Below are positions 22,809 through 33,712 of a stretch of 64,000 nucleotides of DNA, piece by piece (the stretch's first letter is position 1; the number at the start of each line of letters is the position of its first letter). A program made the position numbers and the translations under genes. Below the pieces are notes generated by a model. That model was not told where the DNA came from and made no database searches. It saw only the letters and a list, made by a program, of their open reading frames with translations. Source of the DNA: Aaosphaeria pasadenensis (lineage: Eukaryota > Ascomycota > Dothideomycetes > Pleosporales); contig JAKLMB010000027.1 in the NCBI GenBank assembly GCA_022813625.1, forward strand, positions 62,001 to 126,000, given 5' to 3'.

Positions 22809-25800
22809 TTATCGCGGAGGACTTCGCGGTGGGCTTCCTGGCAGTGGGGGATGTATTTCGTCCAGGTCAGGTGCCTCTTCTCGCGTGACTGTAGGTCTTC
22901 GGAAGGCATTTCGTAGTCGGCTCATTCTCTGACCTGTCTGCATGGTGTGCGGGTCCTGAGCCGGCAAACTATTCCGGCTGTGAGATGACTCCATGCGAGT
23001 CAACATAGCCGCAGATGTGAAGTCATTGCTCGCCTCAAAGCTGGGCCTGACGCGGTCCATGGACATCCTAGCACGGTCGTAGGAAGGTCGGGGGCGATCC
23101 ATGGACATCCGATGTGCAGGAATGCCCTCGACAGACTGTCGGAATGTATAATCGGTGCTTCCACTGCCATTCTGGCTCCGGGGATTGTGGGTGGTGGCCG
23201 TTGGGGCTACTGAAGGTGGGTAGATTGGTCGAATGTCTTCGTCTCCCATCTGAGCGTTCGCGGCCTTGTACTTGGCCGGTTCTGATGAGGCCATAGAATC
23301 CATCTTCTCAACTGGTGGAGGAGGCGGAACGAAAGCTTCGGTTTCCTTGAGATAATCGAACTTGCCTTGCTTAACTTGCTCACGGATGATGTCCACGTCA
23401 CGTGGGAAGTAGATCTTCTGGATGACCTTGACGGTGAAACGTGGAAGTAAGCAAATAACCGTGGCGAGCAGTATCACGACCCAGAAAGTCAACGACCCAT
23501 ATACTTCTGCGCCAGCCTTGTAGAACTGGGCGCTTGCTGGGAAGGATGAGTAGATCCCCGTCCACAGCCAGATGAAGAGTGTGCTGATGATGATTACGAC
23601 AACAATCAACCAGTCCCATCGGTATGAGTTGAACAGGACGTAGAAGTTGGCAGCCATGACTGCGATTGTAGCTATAATCACACCCATTCTTTTGATGTCG
23701 CCGATGCCGAGTCCATTGGAGGTGTTTACGTTGGCTGGGGAAAAGACGAGATATACCATGAAGAATGTTATTGCGGATTGATAGACTCCGTCGACCATAT
23801 AACCCCTGATTAGACATTAGCATACATAGAGATAAAGTAATCAAGATCGATGTTTCTTACCAGAACTTTCGGCGCGTCCATTCCTTCCTTTCAATACCAC
23901 GTCGATAGAGTTGAGGAACCGCCAACGAGACTTTGTCATTGACATCTTGATCGAGAACACCCATCAAGATGACAGGTAAAGAGGTGAATGCAAGATTGAA
24001 CCATACAATGTAGCTGTAGTCGAAAACGAATTGGCTGTCGAAGTTCGTGTAAATCTGGTACCAGAAGAGAGAAAATGTCCAAACGATGTTCTTGTAGAAG
24101 AAGTTGGCGATACATTCGGCGAGTCGACGGTATGACCATCGACCATGGACAAGTACGAGGCGGGTGAGGAAGCGGAACTGGCCAATGGCATAGTCCGATG
24201 CCATGACAGCAGCGCGACCTTCAACACCCGCAATGCCCACACCAACGTGAGCTTCTTGGATCATGGCAACGTCGTTAGCACCGTCCCCAATGGCCAGGGT
24301 AAGGCAGTCAAGGCCAGTCTTAACCATATTCACAACAGCCGCCTTCTGACTGGGGCTGACTCGGCAGCAGAGTACCGCGCGGCACTGCTTGCAGAGTAGT
24401 AGGAATTTGCGTCTCGTCTCTTCCTCCAGGACGAGCTTTAGTGAGTCTCCGTCAATGACGATGGCATGCGTTGCAGCGGGCGGCTCGTGGTTATTCTGTG
24501 CAGCATCAAGCTCCTCTTGGGAACCAGTCATCCCGAAAATGGCCAGTTTCTCGTCCAGCATTGCCTCGGCTGTAGCAACACTGTTGTCGTCAACCTTGAA
24601 AATGATCAGATCCATATCGTTGTCGAGGAGGTTGCAAGAAAATCCAATGTTGATGGCAGTCTCCACCTTGTCTCCTGTAAGCACCCATAGCTTGATGCCG
24701 GCCTTACCAAGCAAGGAGATAGCGTCTGGCACGCCATCTTGCAGCCTGTCCTCAATAGCAGTGCCACCAAGGAGCCACAGATGGTTCTCGATACGGTCCG
24801 AAACCTCTTCCAACTTTTCTTCGCGGCCGTTGACTGAGTTTGCAGCGATATCGTAGTCTCTGTTCCACTCCTGGTATTCTTCTTCTGGGATCTCCCTCTG
24901 TGCAATGCACAATGTTCGCAAGCCTTCCCGGGCAAACATTTCAAGATGCTCTCCTGTGGCCGCGCGGAGTTCTCGTTGCTCACCGGGAATGAGTCGAGAA
25001 TAGACCATACTGTCAGCTCCCTTGCAGAACAAGATGATTTTACCATCGGGCATGCGGATGATGGCACTCATACGCTTTCGAGTCGAGTTGAATTCGAGAG
25101 TGTTCAGGACAGTGTATCGACGCTCCTCTCCCAGAACATTTACAACCAAACGGTCGTCTTCACGGCCGACGAGAGTGAACCCGACGTCACGAGCTGTGGA
25201 TACCAAGGCCTCCTCATCCGGAGACTGCGCCTTGAATTCAATCCTCGGGGGGTCGCCTGGGGTCCTCTCGGTAATGACAGTGTGGCACAAGGCCAGTGCA
25301 ACCATGAAGCGCTCATTAGCGACGCGTTGCTCTGGTCCAGAATCACCTGCGAGATCTCCGATATAATCCGGTGCGATGAAAGTCAAGTCGTCGTCGTTAA
25401 GATACGGGTTATCGTGCATTTTCCTAATTCCCTCAAGCATACGGACACGATCACGTGCGATTTGTTCGCGGGCACGAGCACCTTCCTGCTCAACATCAAT
25501 GCCTTGTCGACGCTGCATACCAGCTTGAGCCTCTGTATACGCTTCACCGTATGGGACACCGTTGATGGTCGCCTTCTTGAATTCCATGACATTCTGAGTA
25601 AGCGTACCAGTCTTGTCCGAGAAGATGTACTCGATCTGCCCGACATCGTCGGAGATGTTCCAGGACTTGGGCGTGCAGGGATAATCGATCTTGTCGTAGT
25701 ACATGAGAACGTCGCTGTAGATGAAGAAAGCCTGCGCTGTGCGAATGATTTCAAGAGTGATGTAGAGAGAGATGGGGACCAAATTCTGAAACAAGATGAC

Positions 25801-27536
25801 AGCAGCCCAGAATCCGATTACACCATCGAGGGCAGGTTTGTTATTTCCAAAGGATCCGAATTCAAAGTAGGCGTGTGATGTGTCGGTTTTTCCCCAGTAG
25901 ACACCCAGAACAATGCCGGAAACCAGACACATGAAGAACAGGATGACGAAGTTGTAAATGACGTTCCAGTTCAGGTCTTTGGTGATCTTAGCTCGCTTGC
26001 TAGGTGTAACTCCTGAATTGATCATGATTTTGGTATCCTCGCCAGTGAAAACGACGACACCGAGTACCCACTCGGTGTTACGAATCTGGCAACCACGGAG
26101 GAGGAGATTGTTGATGGAGATGGGTTCGGCCATGTCGTAGGCCGGAACTTCGGGATCTTTTGCATCGTACTGCTTCCATCGGATGACGGCGCTGTACGAA
26201 TAGAGGTTTGAATGGGCACCTTCGCTCTCAATCACAAACTCGGCGCGTTCACAGTGGCGCGCATGCTTAACGTCGCGGGTACTATGAAGAGCGTTACGGA
26301 CCTTCAAGTTGGTTTCGCCATCCAGATTCTTCGTCTCAACGTAACAACCGCCGTCTTCGGACGATGTGGATAGAACGATCACATCAGCTGGGACCTCCTC
26401 GTCGTTATAAAGTCGCACAAAGTCGCCGACCTGTACGTTCTTCCACATGTCCTTCTTGAAGCGAGCCTTGTCGGGCGTGGTGGTATAAGGGTCCATGACG
26501 CTACCCCAAAACTTCTTCGTGCCGTTTGGCGGATTTTGGGCCCTGGCATTATCGCCTTCCTTGACGTGCGTCTGATCACCGAAGCGGATGGCGTCCGTAG
26601 GCGGTGATTGTCCCGGAAGAGGTGATGGTACTGGTGTCATCTGAATTCCTTCCTCGCCGTTGCGTCCATGGTCCGTCTCGAAGTAAGACGACCTCTTCGT
26701 TGCAACCGATGCACGCCGCGTTTCGATCGAAGGCCTCGATACTTCGGGATCTTTCTCACTGCCAGCCTTATTCTTGTTGCCTAATTTCTTCATGCTCCTC
26801 CAAGTCCAAATCACACCTCTCGTGCATGCTTTCTTGATCCTTCGCCAGTAGTTAATGACATCTCCAGCAGTATTGACATTGTTGAATTCGACCAATCTAT
26901 GCACGGGCGCGTTGTTGAGTTCGTTGTCGAGGACGGTTCGGCGCCAGTCCTCAATGGCATCTTTGATGGCAGTAACACACAAGATAACGATCAGAGGTGC
27001 AGCATTCAGTGCTGGATTTTCGGCTCCAAAGATGGAGAATATCTAGACAATGGTATCAGTCGCGAGTCGGTCCGCATCATTTTGGGAAAGGGATAACATA
27101 CACCTAGAATAATGATGAACAAGAAGTAAATGTTTGCAACGTTGTGGAATTGAAACCACAAGTTTTTCGGAATAAAGCTGAGCGGTGTGTATTTGGCGGT
27201 CCGTATCTTGTTTCGTGCGTAGTGTTGTAACGGACGGTCGTCTTCGTCTTTTTCTGAAGAGGGGAGAGGGATGTTGAAGTATACCCTTCGTCCTGCTTCG
27301 TCCTCTTCGCTGCCTCCTTCTGAGCTTTCAAGATCACCATTCTCTGACGGGCCTGCCTCCTTGCCGAATGATTCCCTCTTCTTCTCGCTACCAGAACCTA
27401 TTCTCCTATGCAGACGTTCCTTCAACGAGTGGCGCTTGTGCTCGGCACTTTGCGCGGTGGCACGATGGGTGGCCCATCTTATCCTCTTGACGGGATTTGT
27501 AACCTCGCTGTCTTCCTGGTGTTGTTGGATGGCCAT
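22809..27536 (-). CDS. DNF1: P4-type ATPase, plasma-membrane phospholipid flippase (Dnf1 family)
   Basis: Three exons on the minus strand, 27536-27102, 27042-23861 and 23805-22809, encode 1537 residues, close to yeast Dnf1 (1571). The catalytic phosphorylation motif DKTGTLTQN is at about residue 620, the P4 actuator motif DGETNLK at about 385 and GDGANDVAMIQEAHVG at about 1063. About ten membrane spans are visible, starting with IYFLFIIILGIFSIFGA. The N-terminal PVKRIRWATHR is typical of the Dnf1/Dnf2 branch rather than Drs2 or Neo1. The enzyme moves phosphatidylcholine and phosphatidylethanolamine to the cytosolic leaflet, in complex with a Cdc50-type subunit. I chose MAIQQHQEDSEV at 27536; an upstream in-frame ATG at 27587 would add 17 residues. 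The C-terminal tail is disordered, with repeated HRMSMDRPRPS/RARMSMDRVRPS words. Confidence 0.93.
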
Positions 27537-28095
27537 GGTCGCGAGGGCGCGTACGAGTAGCGGAGCGACGCGGAGGTGGAAAGTCAAGCTCGGGGCTGTA
27601 TGTATGGCCGGCCCTGGCCGGAAAGCCCTTTACGCCGTTGAGGTTGCCAATTTGAGGTCGTTATGGGATATGACGATGGAGGAGAAGGGGTAATTGGAAG
27701 AGCCGAGTGTTAAATCGCACAGGTTTCGAAGGGGGTTGAGGCTGGAAAGTTGTTGTGGTTGTCGGCTAAGGCGGATATTATGGAAGGCCGGGAGAGCGAA
27801 CGAGCGACGTTTCCCCGAATGCTATGTCACTCCAATGAGAAAAGTAACGAGGCGAAAGGAAAGGGCGGATGTGATGGTGTGGATTACGACGAAGATGGAC
27901 GGGAGGGGAGAGAGAGGAGAGAGGAGAGAGAAGAGTGGAGTGTGTGAAGATGAAAGGGTTTCAGGCCATGTGTACCTATAATGGTACGTAGGGGGAAACA
28001 GAACGAGGCGCGGTGGGCGGCGGAGTTTGGGATCGGATTTCTTTTGGGAGGGTGGATGGGATGGGGGAGTGGAGGGTACTCAGTAAGAGTAGGGC

Positions 28096-28136
28096 AGAGT
28101 AGAGTAGTAGAGTAGAGTAGAGTAGAGTAGAGTAGG
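28096..28136. repeat. Pentanucleotide microsatellite (GAGTA)n
   Basis: About eight copies of AGAGT/GAGTA in a row with one 3-base slip (AGTAGTAG). Seen directly in the sequence, in the gene-free interval upstream of the flippase gene. Confidence 0.9.
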
Positions 28137-28756
28137 TATTACCCTTGTAAGGAAGATAGATGGGGGTAAGGACGGTAAGGATAGTCCTAACTCCAGTCTC
28201 CTAGTGGGTGGTTTCTGTAATAACAGACTGCGCAAGACTGCTTTGCTTCTGCTTTGCTTTGCCTGGAGTGGCTGCTTTGCCTGTCCTTTCTTGAGACTTG
28301 CAGCTTTGCTTACGGGAGCGCGAGCTGCTTCGGCCGGGCAGCGGTAGCGGGTCGCCCGTTTAGAGACAAGGAGATTAGCTAGGGCCCCGAGCAATGACCA
28401 ACCGTGGCCAGCAGTGACCAGCAATAAATGACCCAGCAATAGTCGAATACGTGGGATTAGCAGATCTTTCGAGATGAGATGGTTGGACGGACGATCCGCG
28501 GCGCACCGATTGAGCGAAACAGCGAAAGAGCGAGAGTGCCGAATGGCCTTCCGTACCAGTCTCTGCAAATCGGCGAACCAGACAAAAACAACGAGACTAG
28601 GTATTTTCGTAGGCATGTATCGGCAAAAAGAAAAAGCCTGAACGGAGGGATGAAGCACTCGAGCTGGGCAGAGGGTTGGTGACGTTTGAGGTGAAAGAAA
28701 GACAAGAAGAGAGTACGGAGGGATGTACCATACAGTGAGTGTATGGTAGGTAGGTA

Positions 28757-28853
28757 CCTGTGCCTGTGCCTGTGCTTGTAACCACCTACCAGTCCAGTAA
28801 CCAGACCCTGTAGGCTTTGAGTGTCTGTGCCTGTGCCTGTGCCTGTATCCCAG
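28757..28853. repeat. Two short (TGTGCC)n arrays about 50 bases apart
   Basis: CCTGTGCCTGTGCCTGTGC begins at 28757, and a second array, CTGTGCCTGTGCCTGTGCC, runs around 28826-28848. Both are in the same orientation. Simple-sequence DNA with no coding frame. Confidence 0.85.
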
Positions 28854-30194
28854 CGCCTTGTCACGACGAGGTACGCCGCAGAGTAACTACTGTGTAGGTA
28901 GACGATATTTTCCTATCTAGACTCAAGTTGGAGTAGCAGAAGAGTCAATTGTTTGGTAGGATGTTGATGCGTGATAATGAATGAATGCTCAGTCAGTTAC
29001 GGTCACCCCTACACACAGTTACGAGACTATGAGACTAATAAGAATGCGGTTACCGGTATTGTACTAGCTTACTACCTAAGTAGAGTTGCTGGAGAAGCTG
29101 ACAATTGCGATTTGGGTGGCTAAAGGGAAAAAACAATTTGGTACGAGTACTTAGTAATCCATAACTAACCAAACTCGGTCGGTAGATTACTAATTGGTTC
29201 ACCTACTCATGAAAGTGCAAATGCAGACAACAACCACCACCGATTATTATGAATACCTTAGCAATCTATGATATCACTAGTAATACCAAATATCATCTCC
29301 ATTCCCCATGTATACTTAGGTAGGTATAGTATAGGTGTAGGTATAGGTACTCTGTATACCTGCAAGGAATCGATGCCTACCAACTGCGCCATGCTCGCCC
29401 GCGAATATCAATACCGTGCCAGATCGAGATAATGCGGTTCAATTGGCGCTCACCATCACAAAGAAGAAACGCTCACCGTCACTATTCGACACTGCCAAAA
29501 CGTATGCATTCGGGAGGCTTGGTTGATTCATCATCCGGTCCTGTCAGAAAAGAAAGAACGGCTGACTGCGAGCTGCCGAAGCCGGTCAGGACTTGACGGG
29601 CACAGTCAAAGTCAGTGTGCAAAGGGTCCGCCGCTATGCCTCGCTTTGCCTCGCTTTGCCTCAAGATTACGCGCTATCTATCACTTGGACCTCCGTCATT
29701 CTCTGTCCGATCTATTATTGTTCAATGGTTGTAGGTATTACACCTACTGCCCTAGGCCCCCTAGCCCACCCCAGCCGTAAGCCCCTTCTAAGCTTCAAGC
29801 GTTGCAATAGGATGAGCCATCCTGACGTGTACAATTCACATTCATACTGTGCCGTCACTGCTGTGTAGGCACATTACGGTATACTGTGTTTGTATCAAGT
29901 ACACTGACGGTGCAGCATAACCTGCTACAACCGTACGGTATCTGTGTAGTCGCAGGTACACGTTGGTGTAGGTGTAGGTGGACTGTACTCGCACATTCAA
30001 GACAGACTACCTACAGTACACCTATCACGGATCTACGGTCACCCATTTACCGAAGACGGTGGTTCACGCCCATCATCACCATCACTGCCCCATCAGTTCG
30101 TAACAGTATGCACATTAGCACCGCGACCTACAGCCGTGTTCCGTACGTGTGTACCATCCTTACCATACGGACTCACCTTTTACCGTGTATGGAG

Positions 30195-30204
30195 TACGGA
30201 GTAC
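30195..30204. repeat. TACGGAGTAC word (example of a recurrent intergenic motif)
   Basis: TACGGAGTAC occurs here and again at 40488-40497 and 40718-40727. Its reverse complement GTACTCCGTA is present in part at 39598-39607, and shorter TACGGAGTA/TACTCCGTA forms are at 36203-36211 and 34839-34847. All lie outside coding exons. Confidence 0.7.
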
Positions 30205-31306
30205 TTGTAATAATCATTGCTGCACTTCTTGCAGATGTTCGTACAACGCGACCCCTTTTGATAATAACTATGCCCATGCTACTATGACCACCCTTGCACT
30301 TGGCCTGGGCTGCCTTCCACTCACAGTAGGCGATTGTCTCGACCCACCCCTCGATACACGCAAGCCTCATCTCTCTTAATTCTCTCCCTGGTTGTACCCG
30401 TTCGGTCCTGGCCTCGCACTTGTACTTGTACTGCACATGCAGCGACTATCCAGGCCGTTCCTCTGCAACTGTCTCTACGAAGGTTTCAAGATACCCCATC
30501 TTGGTTAAGCTAATTGACACTTGGTAGCAGTGGTAGGGCGTTCTAGGTCCGAAACTGCAATGAAATTTCATATTTGATTAATTGCCCACCGCCTTAACGT
30601 CCTGCTCGGGGAATACGGACGGATATTGCATGGATGTCAAACCCGAGCTGGTGCACGCGCAGGGGACTCGCAGCAAGCATTGAACAATGCGAAACCTCGA
30701 AACGTCCCTTCGCCAGTCAGAAGGCGCCTCTGGTCGCAGGGTCGAGTGCTCTCGGTGCAAGGTGAGAAGGACCACGTTCTGCTAGCAGTGTCGAGTCTCT
30801 CAGGAATTGGAATCATTCTCTTGCAAGCGGCTGGAATTGTCCATTCCTGCGCATTCGTGCCTGGCTGAACGCGTGGGTTGCGCGCGCGATCGGATTTTGG
30901 ACCGGCAGCGTGGTAAATGCCCATTGCGGGTATAGCCAGCATGATTGGAAGGCATTTTGGGGGGAATCTGAGAGAAGGCCACCCACCAGCCAGCCAGCCA
31001 GCTAGTAACTAGGAGTGGGGGGCGGGAAGGGATAGAGCACGCCTGTGAAAGTAAGTCGGTGATTAGGTTTAGTGTCCATCTCTGCCGGATGGGAATACAG
31101 AAAACGTTCCGCTGATATTACGGATGTAGTCCTCCGATCCGCCGCTCACTGTTTGGTCACGTGTCCTCGCGCCCACGCTCTAGCTTTTGCGGGCGCCAAC
31201 GCGCGATCGCGCCAAGACAGCCATTGCGGGCAACTTCACAAGTTCACGCCCTTGCCATATCGTCATTTGTGCTGCCGGGCCTTGCGGGCACACGAGACCT
31301 TTCATG

Positions 31307-33712
31307 ATGCCTCCCAAAAGAGACATCCGGGACTTCTTCAAACCAAATCCTGAATTGCCGCTTGTTGCAGACCCCGCGCCTACCCATTCCCCAGGTATAT
31401 TATCAACCCCTCCACATCTTCTCCGGTATCTCCAAACGCTCACTACTAGACAGGCGGAACCGCAAATCCCTTTACATTAAATGTGAAAAGAGATGAATCT
31501 TCAATTGACCGGAAACCACTCCCCCATCAGACGACCAACCAAAATGAACGAACAGGCGCAACCGAGAATGACTTTTCTACCATTTCGAACGGCGTTCCAC
31601 CCACGTCACAAACCTCGTTCAACTCCACCGGGAGCAAGAGGAGAATATCAGCGAGCGGTGAGGAGATAATTCTGGACTCGGACTCAGGCTCGAGCTCGGA
31701 TGAACTTGAGGAGCTCGATCTCAGTTTCTTGAGGAATGCTCCGCCTTCCAGAGTTGAAGATAATTCGAAGACAACCAAAAAGTCTGAATCTACACCTATT
31801 ACAAGATCAGCCATGTATGCTAGATCTCGCGATGATGAGCTACGCAAACCTTCGGAGAAATATACCATGCCAAAGCCAACACTGAGTCGGCTTATTCAGG
31901 CCGCACACAATGATTTCGAGAAGGAACTGAAGATTGCCGCTGGCAGAGAGGAAGTTTCCCGACCACTTGAAGAGGAAGTAACCCCAAATATCGAATTCAG
32001 TGAGGAGACATTAGCTACCATTGCACATGAGGGCGGTGACGACGAGAAGTCGAAGCGCCTGTATCTAGCTATGCAGCGAACTAATGCACACGACACAGCC
32101 TGCGTGTTCCATCTCTTTCTAGAGCAACCTGTTCGCTCACGTCGATCAGAGCCGTTCCCCTATAAGTATATTTCCGCGTATAGCTGGGCAGCGAGCTTTC
32201 AAGGTACGTCACTTGAGACATCTTTCCCTCCACCGTACTGACCTGGAACAGATCCGTGGGAGAGACAACATGCTTTCTTGAGTGGCTACGCGCAGCGTAT
32301 CTTTCAATACACCACTTTACCACAAGAATTAGCTGCTTGGCTAATCGACCAGCGTACGTCCTAATCTGCTATCTATATTTGTCTTTCTGCTGACCAAAGC
32401 AGTTTCTCTTGAGAGGGACGATGTCCTCAAAGACAAATACCTACAGCTTCTTGAGGTTCGTTTAAATGTACATTTCGGTAGACGATATCATTAACATTTT
32501 ATAGGCTCACCCTCATCACCTAAAAAGCCTGCTAAGTCCAAAACAGTTGAACCATATTTTTGAGCGCATTGGGACAACCCTTGACTTTTCCGATCCATCC
32601 CAGGAGCTCCCAACGAGCTACGAATCTCAAGAGAGTGAGTATTCACTCCATTCTCTTCGTTCAATTGACTAACATGGTCTAGGTCCTGCCAGGCCAATTC
32701 CTTCATCTCTAAGGTGGATTTTACGCTTGCTCCAAGTCTGTTCAAGGTGGTGAGCTAATTCCATCAGCATACTGCATGGCTTTTCCTGGTCACTAATTGC
32801 GAAAAGGCTTTCCCCTGAGTCGAGCGGTCACGCGCTTCTTATCCTTATTCACGCGTGTTTCGATGATAGTGTGATGTCGGACGCAACAATATTGCAAAAC
32901 GTTCAAGATGCCATCGAATCATTGATGTGCTCCATACTTGAGCTGACACCGATTGTACGTTCTCACGATTCCATCTTCTCTTGTCAGCATTACTGACCTC
33001 TGAACAGCTAGCAGACATCGTTCCCTTGCTGCTCTCGCGCATCACAAATCCCATTCTTCAGAGCAACTGTATTCTTTCTCTCCCCGGAAGTTCCCCGTTG
33101 ACAGCTTCCTTTCGACGACACCTTGCCTTGGCGTTCCTCCTAAATCCAACACCCCTCGACATCCCCCTATCTCATCCAGAACTTCCAAAGCTCATTCACT
33201 CCCACCTAGGCACCTCTAAAGATTTCGTAGCCGACCGACACTCAGATTACACGGCACTCGCTGCACGGCTAATCCTCCTTGATATAGGCATTGGCCCGGG
33301 TCTTATCGAAGTACCTTTTCCCCGGCCACCAGAATCGCTAGAAGAGACTCCCCTCGTACCGAAGCCATCTACTTTGAGCATGGAGGAGATTGCATTCAAC
33401 AAACACGTCGATGCACTGGCGCGGCACGTCAAGGTTATCAGTAACAGTATAATAGAGACAGGTGCGCTCAGTGATCCGGCACGATCCGACGCGAAATCCA
33501 GCGCCGAGAAGCTCTATCACCGTCTTGGGAACGCTGTACGGATTGGTGGACGCAAGAAGGAGCTCATCTTCGGTGGAGACGAAGAAGAGGGATCGAGGAG
33601 GATCATGGGAAGATTCTTCAATTGGGTTCGCACAAGCGAATCCACCACACCTCAGACACCTGAAGATGAGGGTAGCACCACGATTTTTGATGGTCAAGGC
33701 CAGTCTTCGTGA
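31307..33712 (+). CDS. Unrecognised 680-residue protein with PIP-box-like N-terminus and SUMO-interaction-like motif
   Basis: Eight exons fit one frame: 31307-31394, 31454-32203, 32252-32353, 32403-32455, 32505-32634, 32683-32749, 32807-32954 and 33008-33712, giving 680 residues. The junctions are in phase and the introns are 47-59 bp. The N-terminus reads MPPKRDIRDFFKP, where IRDFF resembles a PCNA-interaction box with Lys in place of Gln. Residues 99-113, EEIILDSDSGSSSDE, look like a SUMO-interaction motif (hydrophobic core followed by acidic and serine residues). The rest, from about residue 170 on, appears helical, with SLLSPKQLNHIFERI and IHACFDDSVMSDA. No catalytic motif is visible. A role in genome maintenance, perhaps as a Smc5/6-associated Nse5/Nse6-like factor, is inference from these motifs only. 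The acceptor at 32402 could instead be 32399 (one residue different). Confidence 0.75.

Larger units (their letters stand above)
27537..31306. other. Gene-free interval between divergent genes
   Basis: About 3.8 kb between two divergent start codons (27536 minus, 31307 plus). I find no convincing coding frame. It contains an AG-rich tract near 27900-27940, the GAGTA array at 28096-28136, TGTGCC arrays near 28757-28853 and many GGTA/TACC words near 29310-29360 and 29950-30020. A non-coding RNA is possible but nothing in the sequence shows one. Confidence 0.55.

Noticed and set aside
24946..25878. 310-residue open frame on the plus strand opposite the flippase gene
   Set aside because: It is an antisense frame over the conserved P4-ATPase catalytic region. 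Its length follows from codon bias of the real gene.
27537..27587. In-frame N-terminal extension of the flippase
   Set aside because: The extra 17 residues cannot be excluded, but the ATG at 27536 is the first that gives the family-like N-terminus, so I kept it as start.
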